From contig NZ_KI911783.1 in assembly GCF_000515415.1 (NCBI RefSeq), positions 3,648,392-3,712,391 on the forward strand: DNA of 64,000 nucleotides, written 5' to 3'. The position numbers were made by a program, and so were the translations under genes. Below the pieces are notes generated by a model, which ran no database searches, was not told the origin of the DNA, and saw only the letters and a list, made by a program, of their open reading frames with translations. Shown here piece after piece: positions 28,235-36,380 of the stretch (position 1 is the stretch's first letter; each line of letters opens with the position of its first letter). This stretch comes from Bradyrhizobium sp. WSM1417 (GTDB taxonomy: Bacteria; Pseudomonadota; Alphaproteobacteria; Rhizobiales; Xanthobacteraceae).

Positions 28235-29095
28235 TCAAGCCGATTTTAGCTCCATCTCGACCGGGCTGATATAGCCGATAGCCGAGTGCCTTCGGGTCTG
28301 ATTGTAGAAGCCTTCGACGTAAGCGAAGATGTCGCGCTCGGCTTCATTGCGGGTCTCATATTGACTGTGATGGATCAGTTCGGTCTTGAGCGTGTGGAAG
28401 AAGCTTTCCATCGGGGCGTTGTCGTAGCAGTCGGCTCTGCGGCTCATCGAAGGCCGAAAGCCGGCGGCTTGCAGCGCTTGGCGGTACTCGGTTGAAGCAT
28501 ATTGGATGCCGCGATCGGAATGATGGATCAGGCCGGCGCCGGGCTTTTGTCCCTTGATCGCCATTCGTAATGCGGCGAGCGGCAATTCGGCGCGTAGATG
28601 GTCGTCCATTGCCCAGCCCACGATGCGGCGACTGTACAGATCCATAACGGCGGCCAGGTACAACCATCCCTGGCCGGTCCAGACATAGGTGATGTCGGCG
28701 AGCCAAACCTGATTGCGCATGGCGGCCGAGAAGTTCCGGCCGAGCAGGTTCGGCGCGATCGGGAAGCCATGCCCGCTATCGGTGGTGCGGCATCGTCGCG
28801 GCCCGGCGGAGATGGCTCGAACGCCATGACGGCGCATCTGCCGCTCGATCCGGCCACGGCTTGCATGATGTCCCTGGGCTTTGAGCTCGACATGGATGCG
28901 CGGGCTGCCATAGCGGCCATGGCTCTCGCGATGAACCCGCTTGATGCCTTCCAGCAGATCTCGATTGGCCACGGCCCGAGGGCTTTCCGGGCGCGACCTC
29001 CAAGCATAGTAGCCCGCGGGCGAGACGCCGAGCACACGGCACATGATCTTAACCGGATAGTCCGCCCGGCGATCTTCGATGAAACGGAACCTCAT
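28235..29095 (-). CDS. IS3-family transposase OrfB (catalytic part)
   Basis: A protein of 286 residues with the rve/DDE integrase core. The triad is Asp in WLADITYVW, Asp in IHHSDRGIQYAS and Glu in DNAPMESFFHTLKTEL, with the expected 35-residue spacing between the last two. The N-terminal HTH_21 region includes GYYAWRSRPES and HGRYGSPRIHVEL. An ATG at 29095 lets it be made alone, but the active enzyme is expected to be the OrfAB fusion made by -1 frameshifting. Confidence 0.95.
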   Translation of the reverse strand: MRFRFIEDRRADYPVKIMCRVLGVSPAGYYAWRSRPESPRAVANRDLLEGIKRVHRESHGRYGSPRIHVELKAQGHHASRGRIERQMRRHGVRAISAGPRRCRTTDSGHGFPIAPNLLGRNFSAAMRNQVWLADITYVWTGQGWLYLAAVMDLYSRRIVGWAMDDHLRAELPLAALRMAIKGQKPGAGLIHHSDRGIQYASTEYRQALQAAGFRPSMSRRADCYDNAPMESFFHTLKTELIHHSQYETRNEAERDIFAYVEGFYNQTRRHSAIGYISPVEMELKSA

Positions 29096-29409
29096 GTCCG
29101 GGGTCCAGCAAAGATCGCTATCGACTTTTTTAAAATGTCGCGCTCCATGCGCAGCTGTTCGTTTTCCCGCTGCAACCGTGCGACCAGGTCAGCTTGGTCC
29201 GCCGACGGCACCGCCGCTTGCGATGTGGGCGCCACGGCGCTGCCGCCGGCTGCCACCGTGCTCCGATCCTTCACCCATCGGCTCAGCACGGAGCCGTCAA
29301 GCCCGAGCTCCTTCGATACCGACTTCGCCGAGCGGCCGCTCGACAAGACCAGATCGACTGCCTGCCGCTTGTACTCGTCCGAATAGGACCGTCGCTGCCG
29401 TTTCGCCAT
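29092..29409 (-). CDS. IS3-family transposase OrfA (DNA-binding part)
   Basis: A protein of 105 residues from the ATG of MAKRQRRSYSDEYK; the frame is open 12 codons further but that region is the IS end. It contains a helix-turn-helix of the HTH_8/transposase-8 type (EYKRQAVDLVLSSGRSAKSV). A leucine-zipper-like coiled coil follows (VARLQRENEQLRMERDILKK) and mediates multimer formation. Its stop overlaps the orfB ATG. Confidence 0.93.
   Translation of the reverse strand: MAKRQRRSYSDEYKRQAVDLVLSSGRSAKSVSKELGLDGSVLSRWVKDRSTVAAGGSAVAPTSQAAVPSADQADLVARLQRENEQLRMERDILKKSIAIFAGPRT
29125..29131 (-). other. Programmed -1 frameshift heptamer A AAA AAG
   Basis: On the minus strand the heptamer is phased as A AAA AAG in the orfA frame (codons TTA AAA AAG of DILKK). 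A -1 slip leads into an open frame (VDSDLCWTPD) that joins the orfB ATG without a stop. This is the standard IS3-family device for making OrfAB. Confidence 0.85.
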
Positions 29410-29463
29410 CTGACACCTCTCGCTGCCTAAGCTATAGGTGTCCACCGATTTAGGGGAGGCTCA

Positions 29464-29496
29464 ACTCTGGATTGCTTCGCTGCGCTCGCAGTGACG
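29464..29496. repeat. Right half of the REP-like repeat, with target-site duplicate
   Basis: It starts with the duplicated ACTC (29464-29467), then continues TGGATTGCTTCGCTGCGC to GTGACG. It pairs with the left half at 28155-28183 once the IS element is removed. Confidence 0.85.
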
Positions 29497-29540
29497 ACCG
29501 GGAAGGAGCGGTGCTCTATCTGCCCAACCTTGTCCCTGGA

Positions 29541-29948
29541 TCAATACGAAATCTTCGGTGGCAGCTTTTTCGCCTTGGCGATGATGTCGCCGACCGACTT
29601 TTCCGAGGGCAGGATGCGGAGCAGCTTTTTCTTCTCGTTGGCATCCCGCATGCTCTGGGCGAGCCTTGCCGGATTTCGGTAGGCGAGCTCGCGCACGGTG
29701 GTGACGCCGGCGGCGCGGACCAGGCCGACCTTGGCCCTGCCCATGCCGGGGATGCGCATGTAGTCGGAGACGTTGGCCCATTCCAGCAGCAACTGCTCGC
29801 TGATGCCGGTCTTGGCGGAGAGCGCCTTGCGGCCCTTCACGGTCGAAGCCGCCTCGAGCAACGCGTCGGTGGTGCGGATACCCTGCGCCTTCAACTTGTT
29901 GGCGGCAAAGGCCGACAGGCCCTCAATCTCGGAGATCGGATATGTCAT
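29541..29948 (-). CDS. DUF4332 protein (helix-hairpin-helix)
   Basis: A small soluble protein of 135 residues. Two helix-hairpin-helix-like units are visible: ISEIEGLSAFAANKLKAQGI near the start and MRIPGMGRAKVGLVRAAGV in the middle, both with the GxG hairpin expected for non-specific DNA or nucleic-acid contacts. This is the pattern of DUF4332. The C-terminal quarter is Lys-rich (ANEKKKLLRIL, then AKAKKLPPK). It is followed downstream on the same strand only by the IS. Confidence 0.8.
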   Translation of the reverse strand: MTYPISEIEGLSAFAANKLKAQGIRTTDALLEAASTVKGRKALSAKTGISEQLLLEWANVSDYMRIPGMGRAKVGLVRAAGVTTVRELAYRNPARLAQSMRDANEKKKLLRILPSEKSVGDIIAKAKKLPPKISY

Positions 29949-29974
29949 GATACTCGATGTGAAATGCGCAGGCG

Positions 29975-30340
29975 TCAGGCGAACTGGCTGAGGCCCGGGG
30001 TCCCCGCGATGATCTTGCCCATCTGATCCGCTCCGATTTTGTCTCGGCCGAAGCGAAAAAGTTCACGGGCGATGTTCTGAATCTCGGACACGCCAAGTCC
30101 CAGGCCCATCAGGCGCGTGCCCACCGCCATCAGGCCGCCGCCCATCAGCCGCGAAAGTCCTCCGCCGCTGCGGGACGCCTCGATTGCCGCTTCTGCACCT
30201 GGAATCTGGTCGATCAGGACCTGGACGCTGTCGGAAGGACCCTCGTTGCGGAGGAAGCCCAGGATAATGCCGACGGTCTTTTCAGCGACAGCACTATCTA
30301 TGCTGGCGTTTGTCGCCAGCCGCCCGATCAGCTCGTCCAT
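29975..30340 (-). CDS. Small helical protein, DUF2267/DUF2780-like (tentative)
   Basis: A protein of 121 residues. The ATG at 30340 is chosen for its GAGGGG ribosome site eight bases upstream. The first 45 residues (MDELIGRLATNASIDSAVAE, then TVGIILGFLRNEGPS) look like the repeat in DUF2267/DUF2780-type proteins. A glycine/methionine-rich stretch follows (RSGGGLSRLMGGGLMAVGTR), then a C-terminal helix. It has no signal peptide. It is 27 bases upstream of the DUF4332 gene on the same strand, so the two may be co-transcribed. The family assignment is from memory and uncertain. Confidence 0.6.
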   Translation of the reverse strand: MDELIGRLATNASIDSAVAEKTVGIILGFLRNEGPSDSVQVLIDQIPGAEAAIEASRSGGGLSRLMGGGLMAVGTRLMGLGLGVSEIQNIARELFRFGRDKIGADQMGKIIAGTPGLSQFA

Positions 30341-30686
30341 ATGGCCGCCCCTCAGCCGGTTCACATGCCGGAGTATTGCTTTCGAAAATGATCTTGAGCC
30401 GGTGTGATGTGAAATACAAGCGATGAACGCCATCAACGTTCCGATTCATTCTCGAACGCGCGATAAGTGTTGCAGTGATGCAAGAGCGGAGATGAAATCG
30501 GCAGAAAAATGCCGCGATGCGAACGCGTCGCTCCTACTTTCGGCGGATGCCACCTGCATGTTTCCGACGATGTCGCATGCCCGGAGCGCGTTGAATGGTT
30601 TCAATCAGCGCGCGACATGCGTTAAACTACGGAACTGGTGCATTCGAGTTTCGATATGCGAAACAGGGCAGAGAGATCAGGGAATA
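30341..30686. other. Divergent intergenic region, 346 bases
   Basis: It separates the small helical protein gene (minus strand) from the HerA-like ATPase gene (plus strand). The frame of the ATPase is open back to 30423, but the encoded residues are Cys/Ser/Arg-rich and do not resemble the family. A strong ATG with GGGA lies at 30687, so I treat this as non-coding. It is noticeably lower in GC than the flanking genes. No terminator or long repeat is seen. Confidence 0.5.
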
Positions 30687-32315
30687 ATGACCGCACAGGA
30701 CAGCAAGCTCGGTGATACCGACGACAAGATCTTCGTCGGTAAAGGAAACGAGCAGGCATGGCTGACGCTGGCGTTCGCCAATCGCCACGGCCTCGTCACG
30801 GGTGCAACCGGAACCGGCAAGACGGTCTCGCTGCAAGTGATGGCAGAAGGATTTGCGCGCGCCGGTGTTCCAGTGTTCGCTGCCGACATCAAGGGTGACC
30901 TCTCCGGCATCTCCGAGGTCGGAGAAGCCAAAGATTTCATCGTCAAGCGCGCCACCGAGATGGGGCTGACGTTCGAGCCCGACCAGTTTTCGACGGTGTT
31001 CTGGGACGTGTTCGGCGAGCAGGGCCACCCGGTGCGGGCGACCGTCACGGAAATGGGCCCGCTGCTGCTTGCACGTATGCTCGACCTGAACGATGTGCAG
31101 GAAGGCGTGCTCAACGTCGCCTTCCGCGTCGCCGACGACAATGGGCTGACGCTGATCGACATGAAGGATCTGCGCGCGCTGCTCGATGCCATCGTGCCCG
31201 ACGCCGGCAAGAGGGGGGCGGATGCCGAGGAGAGTCCGCTTGCCGAGATCAAGAAGGCGGCGCAGGGTTTTGGCAACGTCACCAAGGCCACGGTCGGCAC
31301 CATCCAGCGCCAGCTTCTGGTGCTTGAGAATCAGGGCGCCACCAAATTCTTCGGTGAGCCGGCGCTGACGCTGAAAGATTTCATGAAGACCGACCGTGAC
31401 GGCCGCGGCATGGTCAACATTCTCGTCGCCGACAAGCTGCTGCAGAGCCCACGGCTTTACGCGACATTCCTGCTGTGGATGCTGTCGGAGCTGTTCGAAG
31501 AGCTGCCCGAGGCCGGTGACCTGCCCAAGCCGAAGCTGGTCTTCTTCTTCGACGAGGCGCATCTGCTGTTCAACGACGCGCCCAAGGCGCTGATGGACAA
31601 GATCGAGCAGGTGGTGCGCGTGATCCGCTCCAAAGGAGTCGGCGTCTATTTCGTCACGCAAAACCCGGTCGACGTGCCCGACCGCGTGCTCGGACAATTG
31701 GGCAACCGGGTGCAGCACGCACTGCGCGCCTTCACCCCGCGCGACCAGAAGGCGGTCGCCGCCGCGGCCCAGACCTTCCGGCCCAACCCGAAGCTCGACA
31801 CTGCCAAGGTGATCATGGAGCTCGGCAAGGGCGAGGCGCTGGTGTCCTTTCTCGAAGGCAACGGCACGCCGGCGATGGTCGAGCGGGTGATGATCCGGCC
31901 GCCATCGGCCCGGATCGGACCGATCACGCCGGAAGAGCGCAAGGCGATCCTGGATGCAAGCCCGGTGAAGGGCAAATACGACACCGCCGTTGATGCAGAG
32001 TCCGCCTACGAGATGATCCAGAAGCGCGTTGCTGGCACGGCTGCGACTGCCGATCCCGGCGCGGCTGGCGGCATTGGGGGCGGCGGCATCCTCGGCCAGA
32101 TCGGCTCGATGGTCGGCACCATCTTCGGCACCAACGTCAAGCGCGGCCGCCTCTCGACGGGCCAGGTCATCGCCCGCGACGTGACCCGATCGGTCACCAA
32201 TCAGGTGATCGGGGGGATGGCCGCGAATATCGGCAAGTCGGTCGCTGGCCAGCTTGGTGGCTCGATCGGCCGCACGCTTGTGCGTGGCGCGCTTGGCGGC
32301 TTGCTGCGCAGGTAG
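30687..32315 (+). CDS. HerA-like ATPase, DUF853 (YjgR type)
   Basis: A protein of 542 residues. Walker A is GATGTGKT at 39-46, Walker B is [12 protein letters not shown] in the middle, and the arginine-containing [18 protein letters not shown] follows. This arrangement fits the HerA/FtsK superfamily, and the family name is helicase HerA-like C-terminal/DUF853. E. coli YjgR is the best known member and has no settled function; it is a soluble ring-forming ATPase. The C-terminus is Gly-rich ([16 protein letters not shown]) and then helical. The ATG has GGGA seven bases upstream. It is a single-gene unit. Confidence 0.9.
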   Translation: MTAQDSKLGDTDDKIFVGKGNEQAWLTLAFANRHGLVTGATGTGKTVSLQVMAEGFARAGVPVFAADIKGDLSGISEVGEAKDFIVKRATEMGLTFEPDQFSTVFWDVFGEQGHPVRATVTEMGPLLLARMLDLNDVQEGVLNVAFRVADDNGLTLIDMKDLRALLDAIVPDAGKRGADAEESPLAEIKKAAQGFGNVTKATVGTIQRQLLVLENQGATKFFGEPALTLKDFMKTDRDGRGMVNILVADKLLQSPRLYATFLLWMLSELFEELPEAGDLPKPKLVFFFDEAHLLFNDAPKALMDKIEQVVRVIRSKGVGVYFVTQNPVDVPDRVLGQLGNRVQHALRAFTPRDQKAVAAAAQTFRPNPKLDTAKVIMELGKGEALVSFLEGNGTPAMVERVMIRPPSARIGPITPEERKAILDASPVKGKYDTAVDAESAYEMIQKRVAGTAATADPGAAGGIGGGGILGQIGSMVGTIFGTNVKRGRLSTGQVIARDVTRSVTNQVIGGMAANIGKSVAGQLGGSIGRTLVRGALGGLLRR

Positions 32316-32448
32316 GCAGAAAGCCTCGTTTGAGGCAGTTCGTCCGCAGACCCGCCGCTTGTGCGCGGCGGGTACAAATTCGGGTGATCAGGACTCTCCA
32401 AGCGTCCGTTGGTCTGCTAGGTGCTATGGCCCCTGACTGGACCACACC

Positions 32449-33777
32449 GTGACCTCACCTGAATCTTTCGTCCGACCCGGCGCACTCCGAACCCTGTCGT
32501 TGCGTGCGCCGCTCGACCTGCTCTTCCTGCTCTGTTGCTTCATTCTGGCTGCCGATGTCCTTGGTCCCGAGATCTTCGGGCACGGCAAAACCAAGGACTA
32601 CGGCCTGTGGTACTGGGCCGGGCAACAGGTCTTGAACGGTGGGCCGCTCTATCCCGGCGACATCCACGAGTACTTCGAGTTCATCTACCCACCGCTGCCG
32701 GCGATCCTGCTGGCGATCCCGAGCTGGTTCGGCAAGATCGCGCTCTACAGCGTGCTGTCGATCCTGAATATTGCGGCGTGGTGGTACACCGGGATGCTCT
32801 CCAATGCCATGACGGGTTCGGGCCGCACACCTGGCCCCTGGGTGGAGGCGCTGCCCGCTCTCGTCACCGTGACCTTCGTGTTCGACATGTTCGATCTTGG
32901 CCAGCCGAACCTCGTCCTGCTGGCGATGATGCTCTACGGCTTCTGGAGCTTGCAGCATCAGCGTTCCTGGCTCGCAGGCTTCATGTTCGCGCTCGGCACC
33001 GCCATCAAGGTGTTTCCCATTGCGGTGCTGCCCTATCTGGTCTGGCGGCGAAAGTGGGGAGCCGCCGTCGCCACGGTCGCCTTCACCGGCATGCTTCTCT
33101 ATATCGTGCCGGCCCCCATTCGCGGCTTCGAGCGCAACGCCGCCGAGGTCAAGACCTGGTATCAGGGCATGGTCGGGTCGAGCTCGGAAAAAGGATTTGG
33201 CCAGCGCGACGAGCAGAACTGGTCGTGGGTGAACCAGTCACTCATTTCCGTCACGCACCGGCTGGTCCGGCCCATCAACTACAATCAGGAGGATCCCAAC
33301 AAGCCGCCGCGCACGATGAATGTCATCGACGTCGATTACAGGACGGCGAACTGGATCGTGCTGGCGCTGTCGGCCTTACTCGGATTGGGCTTCGTCGCGG
33401 TCATGCCACGGCAAGCGCGGCGTACGGCGCGCTCGGACGCCGAGGAGCTCGGCATCTTGTTCTGCCTGATGACGGTGGCATCGCCCCTGGCGCGGCAATA
33501 CTATTTCATGTGGCTGTTCTTCCCGATGACGGTGCTGATGCATCGCGCCGCCTTCGACGAGCGGGCGAACGTGCGCCTGGGAACCTGGCTCGCCCTTGGC
33601 GCCGCCGGCATCCTCATGCTGCTGGCGCTGCCGTGGTTTCCCAATGTCTTTCAGGCCTGGGGCAATAACCTCGTCGCCACGGCGGTCCTCGCAGCTAGTC
33701 TCGCATGGCACATCCGGCATCCGCCGGTTGCGGCTGGCCCCAACGCCGCGGCAGCGCTAAAAGCCGATAGTTCTTGA
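32449..33777 (+). CDS. Glycosyltransferase family 87-like membrane protein (DUF2029)
   Basis: A protein of 442 residues with about ten membrane helices. GT87/DUF2029 proteins include mycobacterial polyprenol-phosphate mannosyltransferases of the GT-C fold. The segment following the first helix carries conserved acidic and aromatic residues (GKTKDYGLWYWAGQQVLNGG) and FDLGQPNLVLLAMMLYGF is the typical third or fourth helix. The GTG at 32449 is the only sensible start (MTSPESFVRP). The sugar and acceptor are unknown. It is likely alone in its operon. Confidence 0.83.
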   Translation: MTSPESFVRPGALRTLSLRAPLDLLFLLCCFILAADVLGPEIFGHGKTKDYGLWYWAGQQVLNGGPLYPGDIHEYFEFIYPPLPAILLAIPSWFGKIALYSVLSILNIAAWWYTGMLSNAMTGSGRTPGPWVEALPALVTVTFVFDMFDLGQPNLVLLAMMLYGFWSLQHQRSWLAGFMFALGTAIKVFPIAVLPYLVWRRKWGAAVATVAFTGMLLYIVPAPIRGFERNAAEVKTWYQGMVGSSSEKGFGQRDEQNWSWVNQSLISVTHRLVRPINYNQEDPNKPPRTMNVIDVDYRTANWIVLALSALLGLGFVAVMPRQARRTARSDAEELGILFCLMTVASPLARQYYFMWLFFPMTVLMHRAAFDERANVRLGTWLALGAAGILMLLALPWFPNVFQAWGNNLVATAVLAASLAWHIRHPPVAAGPNAAAALKADSS

Positions 33778-33829
33778 GAAGACAGCTTGAGCCCCGACGT
33801 CTTGGGATTCGAACGCAGGGAATACGACA

Positions 33830-35224
33830 ATGGCAAATGCGCAGCTTCAATCCGTGCTCGACCACATCGACAAGGAGTTCGACAACAGCCTGGAGCGTTT
33901 GTTCTCGCTGTTGCGGATCAAGTCGATCTCCGCCGATCCGGCCTTCGCGGCCGATTGCAAGGCGGCGGCCGAGCATCTTGCCAGGGACATCGCGAGCCTC
34001 GGCGTTGCGACTGAAGTGAGGCCGACCGCCGGCCATCCCGCGGTCGTCGGCAAGAGCGTCGCGGGCGGCCGGCCGCATGTGCTGTTCTACGGCCACTATG
34101 ATGTGCAGCCGGTCGATCCGATCGAGCTCTGGCACCGTCCGCCATTTGAGCCTGTTGTCACCGACCATGCCGACGGCCGCAAGATCATCGTGGCGCGCGG
34201 CGCCGAGGACGACAAGGGCCAGGTCATGACCTTCGTCGAGGCCTGCCGCGCCTGGAAGAAGGTGACGGGATCACTGCCGATCGACGTCACGTTCCTGATC
34301 GAAGGCGAGGAAGAAGTCGGCTCGAAGAACTTCGTGCCGTTCATCGAAGCCAACAAGGACGAGTTCAAGGCAGATTACGTGCTGGTCTGCGACACCGGCA
34401 TGTGGGACCGCAACACGCCCGCGATCACGACCTCGCTGCGCGGTCTGCTCTATGAGGAGCTCAAGATCACCGCCGCCAATCGCGACCTGCATTCCGGCGT
34501 GTTCGGCGGCAGCGCGATGAATCCGATCCGGGTGCTGACCAAAATTCTCGGCGGGCTGTTCGACGATGACAGCCGTATCACCATTCCGGGCTTCTATGAC
34601 GGGGTGAAGGACACGCCGCCGGACATTCTCGCGCAGTGGAAGAAGCTCGACTTCACGCCAGACACGTTCCTCAAGCCCGTCGGGCTATCGATACCGGCCG
34701 GCGAGAAGGGCAGGCTCCTGGTCGAGCAGGCTTCCACGCGTCCGACCTGCGACGTCAACGGCATCTGGGGCGGTTACATCGGTGAGGGCTCCAAGACGGT
34801 GATCCCGTCGCACGCCTCGGCCAAGGTCTCGTTCCGGCTGGTCGAAGGGCAGGATCCGCAAAAGATCCGCAAGGCTTTCCGTGAATACGTGACGGCGCGC
34901 ATTCCGGGAGACTGCAAGGTCGAGTTCGGCGACCACTCTGCCGGGCCTGCGATTGCGCTCGACTGGAACATGAAGCCGCTCGCCGCCGCCAAGACCGCGT
35001 TGACCGAGGAATGGGGCAAGGAGACCGTGCTGATGGGCTCAGGCGCCTCGATCCCGATCGTCGCAGACTTCAAGCGCGCGCTCGGGCTCGACTCGCTGCT
35101 CGTCGGTTTCGGCCTCGACGACGACAACATCCACTCGCCGAACGAGAAGTACGACCTCCGCAGCTTCCAGAAAGGCATCCGCTCCTGGGCCCGCATCCTC
35201 GCGGCGCTGGCAGAGGTGAAGTAG
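33830..35224 (+). CDS. M20-family dipeptidase/metallopeptidase
   Basis: A cytoplasmic zinc peptidase of 464 residues in the M20 group that includes CNDP-type dipeptidases. Metal-site motifs are HVLFYGHYDVQPVDP (first His and Asp), ARGAEDDKGQV (bridging Asp), IEGEEEVGS (catalytic Glu pair) and DTGMWDRNTP. The lid domain begins near TSLRGLLYEELKI. ENIHSPNEKYDL, read here as DNIHSPNEKYDL, holds the last His ligand. The length and order match the family. Substrate specificity cannot be read from sequence. Confidence 0.93.
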   Translation: MANAQLQSVLDHIDKEFDNSLERLFSLLRIKSISADPAFAADCKAAAEHLARDIASLGVATEVRPTAGHPAVVGKSVAGGRPHVLFYGHYDVQPVDPIELWHRPPFEPVVTDHADGRKIIVARGAEDDKGQVMTFVEACRAWKKVTGSLPIDVTFLIEGEEEVGSKNFVPFIEANKDEFKADYVLVCDTGMWDRNTPAITTSLRGLLYEELKITAANRDLHSGVFGGSAMNPIRVLTKILGGLFDDDSRITIPGFYDGVKDTPPDILAQWKKLDFTPDTFLKPVGLSIPAGEKGRLLVEQASTRPTCDVNGIWGGYIGEGSKTVIPSHASAKVSFRLVEGQDPQKIRKAFREYVTARIPGDCKVEFGDHSAGPAIALDWNMKPLAAAKTALTEEWGKETVLMGSGASIPIVADFKRALGLDSLLVGFGLDDDNIHSPNEKYDLRSFQKGIRSWARILAALAEVK

Positions 35225-35239
35225 CGGGCGCTCTGTCCT

Positions 35240-35325
35240 CGTCATTGCGAGCATAGCGAAGCAATCCAGAATCTCCCCGCGAAGACAGCCTGGATTGCTT
35301 CGTCGCTTCGCTCCTCGCAATGACG
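35240..35325. repeat. REP-like palindromic repeat (intact copy)
   Basis: The left arm begins CGTCATTGCGAGCATAGCG and the right arm ends CGCTCCTCGCAATGACG. The outer 13 bases pair perfectly and the inner GCAATCCAG/CTGGATTGC pair as well. It is the same family as the split copy at 28155 and 29468. It lies just after the M20 gene stop, the usual place for such repeats. Confidence 0.88.
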
Positions 35326-35337
35326 GGGGCCAAATAA

Positions 35338-35365
35338 AAACGCCGCCCGGAATTGGGCGGCGTTT
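35338..35365 (-). terminator. Intrinsic terminator, best read on the minus strand
   Basis: An 11-bp stem (AAACGCCGCCC / GGGCGGCGTTT) with a 6-base loop. On the minus strand it is followed by a further TTATTT, so it terminates the class II aldolase gene, which ends 57 bases before. On the plus strand only TTT follows, so it may also serve the M20 gene weakly. Confidence 0.85.
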
Positions 35366-35422
35366 CATTCCGAAAATGTGTAGAGGGTGTTGAGACCTAC
35401 CCTACACCAAATCCCGAAAATC

Positions 35423-36202
35423 TCAAGAGCGGTAGCCCGGAAGCTCGCGGTCCAGCTTGCGCAGCAGCGGCGGCCACACGAGGTTAGTGGCGCGCAATTC
35501 GGCGCGGTCGCGGTTAGCGAGCAGCTCGGTGTTCTTGTCGATCGCGACATCGTCGACCGGATAGACCGGCGTGCCCAGCGCGCGCGTACGCACCTGCATC
35601 GAGCAGGCCCGCTCCAGGTGATACATGCGCTCGAAGGCCGAGGCGACCGAGCGCCCGACCGTCATCGTGCCGTGGTTGCGCAGCAGCATGTGGTTGTGAT
35701 CGCCGAGGTCCTTCTGCAGCCGCGGCCGCTCGTCGTGGTCGAGCGCGATGCCTTCGTAGTCGTGATAGGCGAGGTCGTGGGTGACGAGCTGGGCGGTCTG
35801 GTTCAGCGGCAGCAGGCCTTCGGCGCTGCTCGAAACCGCGGTGCCGTCGAGGGTATGGAGATGCAGCACGCAGATGGCGTCCTCGCGCACTTCGTGGATC
35901 GCCGAGTGGATGGTGAAACCGGCGGGGTTGATGCTGTACTCGCTCTCGGAGAGCTGGTTGCCGTGCAGATCGACCTTGACCAGGCTCGACGCCCTGATCT
36001 CGTCGAACATCAGCCCGTAGGGGTTGATGAGGAAATGATGGTCGGGGCCGGGCACGCGCGCTGAGATGTGGGTGTCGACCAAATCGTCCCAGCCGTAGAG
36101 TGAGACGAGGCGATAGCAGGCGGCGAGATTGACCCGTTGCTGCCACTCGGCCTCCGTCATGTTCGACGGCACTTCCTTCAGGCGCGCTTCCGCTGGCGAC
36201 AT
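35423..36202 (-). CDS. Class II aldolase/adducin-family protein
   Basis: A protein of 259 residues with the zinc-binding fold of fuculose-phosphate aldolase. Metal-site signature residues are VLHLHTLDGTAVSS (HxH) and MLLRNHGTMTVGRSVASAF (third His). DTHISARVPGPDHHFLINPYGLMFDE is the conserved N-terminal substrate segment. Many family members act as aldolases or decarboxylases; this version resembles the adducin-like stand-alone group of unknown substrate. It ends at a good intrinsic terminator and is a single-gene unit. Confidence 0.88.
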   Translation of the reverse strand: MSPAEARLKEVPSNMTEAEWQQRVNLAACYRLVSLYGWDDLVDTHISARVPGPDHHFLINPYGLMFDEIRASSLVKVDLHGNQLSESEYSINPAGFTIHSAIHEVREDAICVLHLHTLDGTAVSSSAEGLLPLNQTAQLVTHDLAYHDYEGIALDHDERPRLQKDLGDHNHMLLRNHGTMTVGRSVASAFERMYHLERACSMQVRTRALGTPVYPVDDVAIDKNTELLANRDRAELRATNLVWPPLLRKLDRELPGYRS

Positions 36203-36291
36203 GGCTGATCTCTCCGAACATCATTGTTTCGGGGAGGGAGCGTAGTCTTGCCGCGAGCTGCCAGCAAGGCACACAAAGCGCGGCAGTCCAG

Positions 36292-36365
36292 CGTAGCCCG
36301 CATGAGCGAAGCGATATGCGGGGCTGCCTGATAGGCCCCGGATGTCGCTGCGCTCATCCGCTACG
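36292..36365. repeat. Palindromic repeat of a second family
   Basis: The left arm runs CGTAGCCCGCATGAGCGAAG then CGATATGCGGGG; the right arm is CCCCGGATGTCGCTGCGCTC then ATCCGCTACG. The arms are complementary at most positions, with a 12-base loop. It lies between the class II aldolase start and the glycosyltransferase end. It resembles the TAGCCCGGATGAGCG repeats I recall from Bradyrhizobium genomes. Confidence 0.75.
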
Positions 36366-36380
36366 GTCGGGAGGAATTTG

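Larger units (their letters stand above)
28206..29463 (-). mobile_element. IS3-family insertion sequence, intact, 1258 bp
   Basis: The ends are imperfect inverted repeats of about 25 bp: the left end reads TGATCTTCCCCCAAAAAAGT and the right end, inverted, TGAGCCTCCCCTAAATCGGT; both continue GGACA. The element is flanked by a 4-bp direct repeat ACTC (28202-28205 and 29464-29467), the usual IS3-family duplication. It carries orfA and orfB on the minus strand, overlapping by four bases, with a slippery A AAA AAG sequence for making the fused transposase. All catalytic residues are intact, so it looks recent and probably active. It landed inside the loop of a palindromic repeat between folP and the DUF4332 gene. 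Confidence 0.95.

Noticed and set aside
30380..30389. TTTCGAAAAT resembling the GntR palindrome
   Set aside because: It matches ten of twelve bases, lacks the second ATTTTCG at 18-19 bases, and is next to unrelated genes.
33795..33825. tRNA T-loop-like motif (TTCGAATCCC) on the minus strand
   Set aside because: Flanking bases do not form the 5-bp T stem, and no acceptor or anticodon arm can be drawn.
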